Source of the DNA: Spinacia oleracea
Taxonomy: Eukaryota > Streptophyta > Magnoliopsida > Caryophyllales > Amaranthaceae
Direction: 5' to 3'
NCBI RefSeq assembly: GCF_020520425.1
Contig: NC_079489.1
Coordinates: 20,298,001-20,362,000, forward strand
Length of the DNA stretch: 64,000 nt
Both the position numbers and the translations under genes were made by a program. Every line of letters starts with the position of its first letter. Position 1 is the first letter of the stretch. Shown here piece by piece: positions 36,436-47,300 of this stretch. Below the pieces are notes generated by a model. The model had not been told where the DNA came from, did no database searches, and saw only the letters and a list, made by a program, of their open reading frames with translations.

Positions 36436-39400
36436 ATGGCGACTGATAGCTTTGAAACTCATCAAGATTCTTACCAAAACAATGGTGAAAATGGAGGTAA
36501 TCTTGATCCTTATTTCATAGCTAATTCAGACAGTCCAACTTCTTCTTTAGTTTCTGCTGTTTTCAATGGTTCGAATTTCTTGCGATGGAAAAGGAATGTT
36601 ATGAGAGCATTGATAGCTAAAAACAAAGAAGGTTTTGTGAATGGAGGAATTATCAAACCTGTTGTGAATCACAAAGATTATTGTAAGTGGAAACGTGCTG
36701 ATTTCATGGTAGTGAGTTGGATTTTAAGCTCTATGAACAATGAGTTAGCAGATGATTTTGGATACATTGATAATGTTGGAGAATTATGGAAGGAATTAAA
36801 TGAGAGGTTTGGACAGTCCAATGGACCTTTGATCTATCAACTGAAGAAGGAAATTGATAGTTTAAAACAAGATAATATGACTATTGTTACCTATTATGGT
36901 AAGTTGAAGAAGCTATGGGAAGAAATGCAGAGTTTGAGGGCATTTCCTACTTGTATTTGTGGTGCTTTGAATAGCTGTAGTTGCCAAATCTTGAAGAAAA
37001 TAGCTGAGTTTGAAGAAGAAGATAGAATGATGAAGTTTTTGTTAGGGTTAAATGGAGGATTTGAAGGAACTGTGACAAATGTGCTATCCATGGATCCTTT
37101 ACCAAGTATAAACAGAGTTTTTGCTATCACTCAACAAATAGAGAAGCAGAAACAAGTCAGTGGTGCAGCTGTTGAGGCTAGTGCTATGAGTAGCAGTGCT
37201 ATGGCTGCTCAATCATACAAAGGTGATCAATCTCAGAGGTTTGCTAGTGTAAAGAAAGACTGGAAAGAGATAAAGAAAGAAAAAATGCACAAGATATGCA
37301 CACATTGCAAAGGTAAGGGGCATACTGTGGATCAATGTTTCAAGCTCATAGGCTATCCTGATTGGTACAACACAATTAAGGCCTCAAAAGGGTCACAGTA
37401 TCAAGCAAATGGAAGCAGACTTGTTGCTAATGTAAACTCAGCTGCTGATGTTGGAGATAATCCTCTTGATGATCAGTTGAATGGTTCTGCTGGTTCTGTG
37501 AACAATGAAATGATCAATGCAATTTTCCAAGAGGTTTTGAAAGCAATGAAAGGCAAGCAAGTTCAGTATAGTGATACTTCTGGAGTTTCTAGTTCTTATG
37601 CAAACTATGCAGGTATCATTTCTCACTCTTTTAAATGCACTGTGAATAAAATGCTTAATTGTGGATTATGGATTGTGGACTCTGTAGCTTGTGATCATAT
37701 GACATATGATGAGAGTATTTTGATAAACAAGAGACCACTTCAAAAGACAATTAAAGTTGGCTTGCCTGATGGAACACAATTGAATGTTGACACAGTTGGT
37801 GATGTTGTTCTTAGTGATAAAGTGGTTTTGTCAAATGTGTTATTGGTCAAAGGTTTCAAACACAATCTGATGTCTGTTGGTAGGTTGATTGAACAAACTG
37901 GCATTCATGTTATATTTACTGGTGATGGGTATTCTTTCCAGGACCCTTCTAGTTCAGCTATGCTTGGTGCTGGAAACAAGACTCAAGGTCTTTACTACTT
38001 TGCTAAACACACAAATCTTCAAGATCTTAAGTGTAGTGGAAACACAGCTGCTACTGTAGTACAGGATGGTAATACTCATGTAAATACTGGTGTTTTGCCA
38101 AATAAGGCTGCTACTAGTATGTTTCAGTCTAAAATGGATAACAGGAATAAATTAGATCTTTTACATGCCAGATTAGGACATCCTTCTCTGTCATTAATGA
38201 AGTATGTTGATGAAGCATATTGTAAAGGATTTACTGAATATAATTGTGATGTTTGTTTTCATTCAAAGCATCATAGATTTCCATTCAAAAAGAGTGACAG
38301 TAGAGCATCTGAATGTTTTGAACTGATTCATCTGGATTTATGGGGGTCATATAGGGTCAGAAATTTAGATGGTTCAGCTTATTTCTTGACTGTGTTGGAT
38401 GATCATAGTAGAGTTACGTGGACCTTTTTGCTTCACAACAAGATGCAAGTAGAAAAGGTGGTGGCAGATTTTATCTCTATGGTTGACACTCAATATCACA
38501 AAAGAATAAAAAGAATAAGGTCTGACAATTGAACTGAAGTAGTGAAAGATTCTTGCAGAGTTTTGTTTGCTAGTAAAGGTATCATACATGAAAAAAGTGT
38601 TCCTTATGTTCCTCAACAGAATGGTAGGGTTGAGAGGAAACACAGAAGTCTTCTTGAAATAGCTAGAGCCTTAAGATTTCATGCTGGATTGCCTAAGAAG
38701 TTTTGGGGAGAATGTGTACTTACAGCCACACATTTGATAAACAAAATTCCAGTTAAGGTGTTGAATTGGAAAACTCCATTTGAGGTTATGTTTCAGAGTG
38801 TTCCTGTATATGACACACTAAGGGTCTTTGGCTGTTTATGTTTTGCTCACAACACTCAAGTAAAAAAAGATAAGTTTGATTCTAGAACTAGGAAGTGTAT
38901 TTTCCTAGGCTATCCTGCTGGTTATAGGGCTTTCAAGCTTTATGATATGGATACACACACTGTCTTTGTTTCTAGAGATGTCATCTTCTTTGAGGATGTA
39001 TTTCCATACAAATCTCAACCTACACATAATCCCGATATTTTGAAACCTGTTCAAACAGTTCATTTTGGTTCTGAAGCCAATTCTCATTCTGTTGATCTTG
39101 CTTCTGATATACAGAATCATATTCACACTGAATCTCCACTTTTATCCTTAAACACTTCTCCACCACATTCATCTCAAAATTCTTTACATTTTGCTCCCAA
39201 TTCTTCTTCTTCTTCTCATAGTTCTGGTTCAACACACAATACTGAACCTGAAATTCACATTACTTCTCCTAATACTCAACTTAATCAGTCTCCTAATATC
39301 ATACAACCTATTGTTCCAACTCTTGTTACCAGACAAAGTTCCAGAACAATTAAACCTTCAACTGCTCTCAAAGACTTTGTTGGAGCATATATTCCACACA

Positions 39401-41088
39401 GACATGACACTTCTTCTTCTGAATCTGTTTCTTTTGCTGTAAAAGACTGCTCTCTTGACAATGATTGTGATGATCTTTGGTTAACTGATTTGGCACTCAA
39501 TAGCTTTGACACTTGGGAATCATTAGTTTTTACTGTGTTTCAGTCTCCCAATGATCCCAAGCATTACAATCAAGCTAAACATGATGCTAACTGGTTAACT
39601 GCTATGGATAAAGAAATCCAAGCCTTGGAGAGTAATGATACTTGGGAACTTACTCAGTTACCCAAAGATAAGAAAGCAATTGGCTCTAAGTGGGTTTACA
39701 GAACCAAACTCAATCCTGTTTATACAATAGATAGGCATAAAGCTAGATTAGTGGCAATTGGTTATCAGCAAGTGGAAGGAAAGGATTGTACTCAGACTTT
39801 TTCCCCTGTTGCTAAATTAGCTACTGTGAGAATTGTCATTGCACTTGCTGCTGTAAGAGGTTGGCCACTATATCAGCTGGATGTCAATAATGCCTTTTTA
39901 CATGGCTATATTGATGAGGAGGTTTACATGAAGCCACCTCCTGGTTATCTTAAAGCTCAGCCTGGACAAGTTTGTAAACTCAAGAGATCCTTATATGGTT
40001 TGAGACAAGCATCTAGGCAATGGAACAAGGAATTGAACAAATTTCTGATTTCTCTCAACTTTCAGCAATCTAAGCAGGATTATTCTCTGTTTACAAGGAC
40101 TTATGATGCAGAATTTCTTGTGATTTTGGTTTATGTGGATGATATATTGATTACTGGTACTTCAAAGGCTCAAATTGAAGAAGTGAAAGTTGCTTTAGAC
40201 ACTGCTTTTACAATCAAGGATCTTGGTCTGCTTGCTTATTTCCTTGGTATTGAAATCGATAATGGTATTTTTCTTTCTCAAAGAAAATACATTCAGGACA
40301 TTCTAATTGATGCTGGTATGGAAGAATGTACTCCTGCACCAGCTCCTCTTTCATGTGGTCTAAAATTGTCCATTGCTGATGGGGTTTTGCTTGATGATCC
40401 TGATGTATATAGAAGGCTTGTTGGTAGATTGCTTTACCTAGGCATCACAAGACCTGATTTGTCCTACTGTGTGCAGCATCTCAGTCAATTTGTTCATTCT
40501 CCAAGAGTTCCTCATCTCAAGGCTGCTCTTCATGTCTTAAAGTACTTAAAGGGTATAATAGATAATGGTTTATGGTATACAGCTGATTCTAATACAGAGT
40601 TAAGTGCATATAGTGATGCTGACTGGAGTGCCTGTCAATACAGCAGCAGATCTTTAAGTGCATATGTTGTCTTCCTTGGCAACAATTTGGTTTCTTGGAA
40701 GACTAAAAAGCAGCGTAGTGTGAGTAAATCTTCAGCTGAGGCAGAGTACAGAAGCATGTCTGCAACTGCCAGTGAGCTTGTTTGGATTCAGGGATTACTT
40801 GAAGACCTTCAAGTTCACATTTCATTGCCTGTTAAGTTATTGTGTGATAATACTTCTGCTGAACATTTTGCCAAGAATCCCATGTTTCATGACAAGACCA
40901 AACACTTGAAAAGGGATATGCATTATGTTCGTGAGCAAGTAGAGGATGGTTTCATTGAAACTGCTCATGTTTCTGGTGCCCTACAACTTGCAGAATTGTT
41001 AACTAAACCACTTGCTTCTTCTCGACATCAGTTTCTATCTGCCAAGCTTGGACTTGTATCTAAAGTCCAGCTTGAAGGGGGAGTATAG
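36436..41088 (+). pseudogene. gag-pol coding region of the copia element
   Basis: Recognisable copia domains in order: a gag N-terminal segment with the DPYF...SDSPTSSLVS motif, a CCHC zinc knuckle (CTHCKGKGHTVDQC), an aspartic protease region, a GAG-pre-integrase motif (LLHARLGHPS), an integrase core, reverse transcriptase with YVDDI, and RNase H near the end with the DNTSAEHFAKNP motif. About one break interrupts it. Codon usage is AT-rich, like the host. Treated as a fossil coding region, not as a gene of the host. Confidence 0.9.
41075..41083 (+). other. Polypurine tract of the copia element
   Basis: AAGGGGGAG directly before the 3' LTR, the usual plus-strand primer site. Confidence 0.85.
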
Positions 41089-41287
41089 GATATATGATAT
41101 TTATATTTATCTTTTTCATTTTACAAAAGTTTGTTAGTGAGTTTGTTGCAAGTTAGTTAGGGTTAGTTGCTTGCTTGTATATAAAGCAATGTTGGCTTCT
41201 CTTCCAAGCTAAGAAACTTAATCAGTAAATTCAAGTTTTCTTCAACTATTTTCTCTCTAGCATTCTGAAACTCTCTTAGATTCTTCA
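41084..41287 (+). repeat. 3' LTR of the copia element
   Basis: 204 bases, same ends as the 5' LTR. It includes a TATATAAA promoter-like motif in the middle. Confidence 0.9.
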
Positions 41288-41292
41288 ATTAT

Positions 41293-42243
41293 CCATTTTG
41301 CAAATCTTTTAAATTTATCAATAAACACACCAAACTAATCTACGGCCCACAACTCTCTAGGGAGTTGGTGCATGTCCACCTAAATAACTAACTAAAAACT
41401 TTTGTTTTTACGTATTCTTTTAAAATGATTGTGGCATATGTTTCTGAAATTAGAGCTCATTAGGGATTAATTACGGTTAACTAGGATTATTAAGATGGAT
41501 TAGGGATTAATTACGGTTAACTAGGATTATTAAGATGGATTAGGGATTAATAACTATAATAGTGTTAAAGGCCTATAAAGTAAGAGAAAGAGAATGAAAA
41601 ATCAGAAATATTGTGGATTAAGAAGGATAAGGTAATAAGTTTTCATGTCAAAAAATAGTTTAAATTAAAGTGTAAACAACATCATGAAACAGACTAAAAT
41701 GGAATGTGTAAAGATCATTTTGAAACATAGGCCGGTATTATAATCAAATATTTTTAGAGGTAATGTATGTGTTACTTTAAGTGTCTATTCTCTTTCTATG
41801 ACTAAGTTTCAATTTTTGTCAATTTATTATAATTATTTTAATTACAGTTTGTTTTGTTATTGACATTATATTATATGTTACATTATCATGTATCGTAGAT
41901 TGTTCTCTCTAAATGTTGTTAGATTAACTTAGTAATAACCGTATCGTATACATAATGTGGTTCTATTTATTCATATATGTATATCTTACAGGACTTACAC
42001 TAATTAAACAAAAATTTATGAATATGTATAAATAATATAAAATTTCGTAATACCTAAGTTATTATATGTCGAGTAATATAACTTCTATTTTATAAAATGC
42101 TCTCGCGCGGGTCAAAATGCTAGTTACTCCTTATAAAATAAGAAGGTAGAAAAAGTTGGACTGAGAGGAAAAACACATAACAACAGCCAATGAAAGGAAG
42201 ATTAATACGATTATAATGTTTTTGGGTTATAAGAAATCAACAA
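41293..42243. other. Spacer with tandem repeat and a Helitron end
   Basis: No gene seen. It contains the 40-base tandem repeat at 41461-41550. Near 42110-42123 it has TCGCGCGGGTCAAAATGCTAG followed by T, which looks like a Helitron 3' terminus; the matching 5' end was not found. Confidence 0.4.
41461..41550. repeat. Tandem repeat, 40 bp x 2.25
   Basis: TAGGGATTAATTACGG-type unit repeated exactly at 41461-41500 and 41501-41540, with a partial third copy. Confidence 0.9.
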
Positions 42244-42314
42244 GCACCAGTGGTCTAGTGGTAGAATAGTACCCTGCCACGGTACAGACCCGGGTTCGAT
42301 TCCCGGCTGGTGCA
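42244..42314 (+). tRNA. trnG-GCC: tRNA-Gly (GCC)
   Basis: 71 bases forming a standard cloverleaf: acceptor GCACCAG with CTGGTGC, D arm TCTAGTGGTAGA, anticodon GCC in the loop CTGCCAC, T arm CCGGGTTCGATTCCCGG, discriminator A. A box (TGGTCTAGTGG) and B box (GGTTCGATTCC) are near perfect. It matches the eukaryotic cytosolic tRNA-Gly(GCC) pattern and looks functional. Confidence 0.96.
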
Positions 42315-42447
42315 TAAAAATCAGCATGCTGTGATGAAATTGCGCAGGTGGCACTGGGTTCGCCACCATCTTCAGAAAAGTATCTGAAAAATACAAGTGC
42401 GCTTAACTGAGCTTGCTGTTTTTTTGGTCTTTCAACACAGGTCACAC

Positions 42448-42526
42448 TTTTCTTGCTCTGGTTAGAACTCAGGGAGCAGCATTGCCTTTTCTTGCTCTGG
42501 TTAGAACTCAGGGAGCAGCATTGCCT
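42448..42526. repeat. Tandem duplication, about 39 bp x 2
   Basis: TTTTCTTGCTCTGGTTAGAA...GCATTGCC is present twice head to tail with no visible change, a little downstream of the tRNA-Gly gene. Confidence 0.85.
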
Positions 42527-42807
42527 CTAGAGCCTAGAGGTGGTCAGGTTTGGAGTTTGGACAGTTAGTTTTTGGCTTTAAGGTTTTGCTCTTGATACTG
42601 GTTGTGAATTTTTTCTGTTGTTAATTTAGATGTATTTTGTGTTTATTATAAATGAATTATTTGTAGAAGTGTATTTAGTTGTTTACTTCATTTAATTGAG
42701 ATGTAGGTGGCTTTGCAACTTTGATAATAATCTAAATGTTAGATTATTGACGGAAAAATCGTACAAAGGTCGGATAATTAGTGATACTTTTTTTCTTTTT
42801 TTTATAG

Positions 42808-43803
42808 GATATTTTGGATAAAATCACTTTTTAAAGTTGCAGTTTTTGAAATAACCACATTATATGTTTTTTTTTTTTTTTTAAATAACCACCTTAAACT
42901 TTCTTTTTTTATGAATTCACCACCAAATGTTAACGGACGTCCAAAGTTCCGCTAGTAGGGCCCACATCTAACAACCATATTTTTTTCCCTCCTCTTTTTC
43001 TTCCTTCTTCCTCCATATGAACTGATCCTCCATTAAAACACTTCTCTCGAGACAAAATTGTCAAAATTTCGCAAATTTACACTCATTTCTCTCCCAATTT
43101 TTCAAGTACAATTCATCAGCGATCAATTTTTGGCACTTTCCCCAAATATCAGCATGGTTCACGTAGTTAAAATAGGTAAATTGAAATTAGGGTTCTTAAA
43201 TTGTTCAATTTGGGGATTTAAACTCAATTGATTGGTGTAAACGACGTCGTTTCGAAGCTTAACCATTTTAGTAAATGGTGTCAAGTTTTATTTTGAGGTG
43301 CTGAAATCTAGGATTTTACCCAATTCTTATACTTTTCCTTCGTTGTTGGGTTGCTGTGCTAAAGTGGGTAGTTCTAGAACAGGTTTAGTGTGCCATGTTC
43401 AACTCATTAAGAATGAGTTTGATGGTGTGATGTAAATACATAATTCTTTGATTCATATGTATGCTTGTTGTGGGATGATTGAGCTTGCCCTTAAGATGTT
43501 TGATGTTATGCTTGAGAGAGATTTGGTGTCTTGGAATTCAATCTCTGATGCCGAGCAGTAATGAAAATGGTTGGAAAGGTGAAAAGAGCAGAGAGAGAGT
43601 ATTGAGTGAAAATGGAGGAGAAATTTGGTGAATTTTTTTTGGACGTTGGTTGTGTGGGCCAATAACGGAAATTTGAACGGACGTTAGATTTAGGTGGTGA
43701 TTTCCTTAATTTTCAAAGTTTAAGTTGGTTATTTTTTTAAAAAATATATAAAGGGATTATTTCAAAAACTGCAACTTTAAAAGGTGATTTTATCTAAAAA
43801 ATC
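42808..43803. mobile_element. Pack-MULE-like element with long TIRs
   Basis: Inverted ends of about 150 bases: 42808 onward begins GATATTTTGGATAAAATCAC and the other end, read inward on the minus strand from 43803, begins GATTTTTTAGATAAAATCAC. Both continue with AAAGTTGCAGTTTTTGAAATAA, ACTTAAACTTT- and ACGTCCGTT-like blocks. Flanks share ATTTTATA-like bases, but the duplication is imperfect. The interior carries a PPR gene fragment, so it looks like a Mutator-like element that captured host coding sequence. Confidence 0.75.
43286..43549 (+). pseudogene. PPR (pentatricopeptide repeat) gene fragment
   Basis: One frame reads as the repeat core of a PLS-type plant PPR protein: VLKSRILPNSYTFPSLLGCC, then a VKxGFDG-like linker, then HNSLIHMYACCGMIELALKM and FDVMLERDLVSWNSIS. 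These are the classic PNSYTFPSLL, NSLIHMYA.CG..E.A and RDLVSWNS motifs. A stop codon (TAA) lies inside the frame at 43434-43436 and the fragment covers only about 88 codons of a protein family usually 450-900 aa long. There is no start codon or organelle-targeting region. It lies wholly inside the long-TIR element, which indicates capture and later decay. Confidence 0.8.
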
Positions 43804-43848
43804 AATTTTATAAGTTAATGAAAATTTATAGGTCCCTAAGAAAAAAAA

Positions 43849-43997
43849 GTTGAAAATTTTTAGGTGCGAATGAGCCACTAGGGCAATATAAATTACAAAT
43901 GAGGGCGGGGGATTCGAACCTGAGACCTATTGTACACAGGCCCTCAATCTTAACCACTAGACCAAGACATCATTGGTTGAAAATTTATAGGTGAATG
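43849..43997 (-). mobile_element. Short tRNA-derived SINE with target duplication
   Basis: On the minus strand a tRNA-like head has an A box (TGGTCTAGTGGTTAAG) and a B box (GGTTCGAATCC), followed by a short non-coding tail. The body is 43873-43975. It is flanked by a roughly 20-base near-perfect direct repeat (GTTGAAAATTT(T/A)TAGGTG, then GAATG). At about 103 bases it is very short for a plant SINE and may be 3'-truncated. Confidence 0.75.
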
Positions 43998-44391
43998 TTT
44001 TTAAAGTTAGACCAAAATGTTGAAATGGGGCAATATATCTTTTTATTTTTGAGGAAAATGGTGTTCAAGTACTGAAGTGTTGGTGTTCGCATAGTCCTTC
44101 CCGTTCCTCCTCCTCTTAAAACCCTCCAACCACCTCTAGTCGGCGGCGCCTCTGCCAAATACCTCTAGTCGGTGGTGCTCTCCTTCTCAGCCTGCTGCTA
44201 TTAACGGTAAAATTACTTATTATGTATCGATTTTTCTTTATATATTGGTAGTAGTCTCGATCAATTGTCAAAAATCACGCATGAAAATGGAATGTTTGAA
44301 AACTAGAAATTGATAACGCTATATGAATATTCCATTGATGTATTTGATTAAAAGTTTGTTTTACACTTCAGTTTTCCGGGTCAAGTGAAGA
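43998..44391. promoter_or_regulatory. Promoter and 5' leader of the TRM7 gene, with a leader intron
   Basis: A CT-rich leader-like stretch (about 44090-44208) ends TTAACG|GTAAAA. An acceptor TTACACTTCAG at about 44371 stands 20 bases before the start codon, so an intron in the 5' untranslated region is likely. Confidence 0.4.
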
Positions 44392-47300
44392 ATGGGTAAA
44401 GCTTCAAGAGACAAGAGGGTTTGTACATTTCCTTTTTATCTTTTTTCACATGGAACCACCAATTAAAATCAGGTTTTCTTCATTTAGTTTTTGTTTCATT
44501 GAAGGTAGCTGCTTTAATCTTCCAGGATATTTACTACAGAAAGGCAAAAGAAGAAGGATGGCGAGCTCGAAGTGCCTTTAAGCTCCTTCAAATTGATGAG
44601 GAATTCAATATTTTTGAAGGTATGAATGTATGATGTAACCCTTACTAAAGTTTTGTACCTCTTTAACTTATTTGCTTACATTTGGCAGTAAGACTTTGAT
44701 TTGGAAATGGGTTGGTGGCGGAATTTGCAGGGGTGAAGAGGGTAGTGGATCTTTGTGCAGCACCTGGTAGCTGGAGTCAGGTTTCGTTTTATTGCTGTAC
44801 TTCTGTCATTTGTTTTACTTAAGGTTGTCTACTTTAGTGATCATAAGTTGATGCTAGTATACAATTAACAATGCAAGGGCATCCTATCATCGAATGCATT
44901 TCATTTTGTCCTCTCAAAAACACCGACTATGCGAAGTTGGCCTGGATGATATAACCTAATATATTCACTGACATAGAGCTGGAAGTGATGATAGGCTATT
45001 CTTTAGTTTCTTTTATGTGCCTTTTACGCTTCTAAGTTTTGGAAACATGTACATTTACCTTTGTCACTGATAAATGTAAAGGCCAACAGATTAAGTCAAA
45101 GCTGACCAAATTTTGTATGAATTCTAGATGAGAATTTACATAGTAGAAATCTTATTGTTTGGATTCTGCTTTGTAGGTTTTGAGTCGGAAGTTGTATCTC
45201 CCAGCGAAGCTTTCACCTGATTCTAGGTGTGTTTCCTACTTTCTTATCTTAATTTGGATTTTCTTTAGGGTTCATATATTTGGTTGTTGCAACCATTAAG
45301 TGTTTGACTAGGAGCTGACGGTCCTTGTGATCATTTTTTTAATCTTAAATTACTCTCACACGAAGGAGTAACTTTGTCTCGAAACCTGTCCGCCAGGGGC
45401 GTGTGCGGTGGTAGTGTGTGTGTGTGTGTGGGGGTGGGGGGGTTTAGCCCCTACAACAAATTAAATTGTTTCACAAATAATACAACGTCATATATATACT
45501 GGGCTGGATCAGTGGAAAAGTAGTTGACGTGTTGATAGTGCTGATGAATAGAGCAGCGAGTTCAAGGTTAAGCAATTGGCAATGTTTTTTTCATTCCTTG
45601 TTCTTCTTTCCGTATGAATATTAATTGATTTTAGTTAGTAGGTTTCTACCTTTGCGCTTTTTACATTTCTTTGTCTTTATTCCTATTGAGAATTTGAGAC
45701 TATACTTTTATTCCGTATTCTTCTATTCTTATTGAGACTATACTTTTAAAACCAAAAAGTAAATGTATGTACATTATTATTTTCATAAACCATCAGAAAA
45801 TATGAACCCCGTACTAGTATTTGTATCCTTTACTAATAATTTGCAAAATTTCAACATAAGCATACTGCCATTTCTGTCCATAGCTGCATTTGTTTAGCTT
45901 CTTCATTTTTGTATCATATCTCGAGCTTACACATGTAACTATGGCTCATTACTTTATGCCTCACATATCTATTGGCCAGGGGTTAGGGTGGAAGGGAATT
46001 TACTTCGTGGCTTAAACATTGCATGCATGCTCTTCACAGAAAATTACATGCTCTGCTTCCATGGATAAAATTAGTAATTGAAATGAAATGGCCCCAACAA
46101 TGATTTGTGCCATGTTGCTGAAGTTGTGGCCTCTGTGGATTTAAGTTGCCCTTTTAGGAATTAAGAATGTTGAATTGTTTATGCAGAAAGTTCTACTCTT
46201 TAATAACGAAGCATCAATTAATGATTATGCTATGTTACTCAGATTTGCTAGAAGTATCAGACATGGGTGTGTGCCCGATGTAAGGCATTCCCATTTTATG
46301 TGAATTTCCCTAATTTTGGCTTAAATGAAGTGTCTAAGTGTCATATTAATGTCCGAGTGTCAGTATCTAAAATGGTACTTGAGGTGCAATGAAGACTCTA
46401 AAATTCTTTTCTTTTTTATTACTTTTTTTAATACAAAATATCCGGCTTTTAAGCATGGATAATACACTTGGTTTGTCATTAGATATCGTGTGTATGTTTT
46501 TTTCTACATGTAATGACCTGGAAGTCATCGGATTGACACTCTACTAACCCTCACTAGCTTTGACCAAGGAAGATTCTTGAGCTTTATCACATGGATAGGG
46601 TTCCTCCACCCACATGGCTTGACAAAACAGTATCACCTCCTTTCGAAAGCTTTACTGCCCATAACCGAAGTATCTGTTTGTTTTGGTGCCAAGTGCCAAC
46701 ATGTCATTGCTTGACACTTGGCCCACCAGTAGGCTTCCTTCCCATATAAGGTCCTAAATTTGATCGTACCTGTAGCCATCATGTCAAATTGCTATAGTAA
46801 GCACATCATATCAACTTTGGAATGGGACCTTAGTTTGACCTACGCTGTTCATGTCCATTCACACGCTTTTGCAAGTTCCTAATGATCATGTGGTAATGGG
46901 TGATATAGAGCCAAGATGACTTTGTTTTAATAAAAGTTAGGAAAAATTGATTGTAATAATCCAACCTTCTGAGAGTTTTCTTACAACAGTCTGACGTTTG
47001 GGTTAACTAAGAATAATACAACCTTTTGGGGATATGTTCTTTAAACAGTCCCTAATGACCTATGGCTGGTTTTTTATATAAGTGGAAAATATATTACGTG
47101 ACTTACTTTTCCCAAAAATCATTTAATTATGACAAGTGTTGTATCTTACTAGTCATTCATAATCTCTCATTCCCTTTGTCTCTCTTCTTCCTCCTCTCCT
47201 CTCTATCTCCTCCCAGTTTTATTTACTCTCGGTTTTTACCTTTTACATCTACATAGACACTACCGGGGTACATCATTATCCCTCCAACTTTCACATCAAC

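Larger units (their letters stand above)
36089..41292 (+). mobile_element. Ty1/copia LTR retrotransposon, nearly whole, young
   Basis: Element 36094-41287 flanked by the five-base target duplication ATTAT (36089-36093 and 41288-41292). Parts in order: 5' LTR, primer-binding site complementary to initiator tRNA-Met, a gag-pol region with gag, protease, integrase, reverse transcriptase and RNase H in copia order, a polypurine tract and the 3' LTR. The LTRs show no base substitution where they align, which points to a recent insertion, though they are unequal in length. The coding region has about one break, so this copy is a fossil. Confidence 0.95.

Noticed and set aside
39020-39512. Antisense open frames within the copia element
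   Set aside because: Shadows of the retrotransposon coding region on the other strand.
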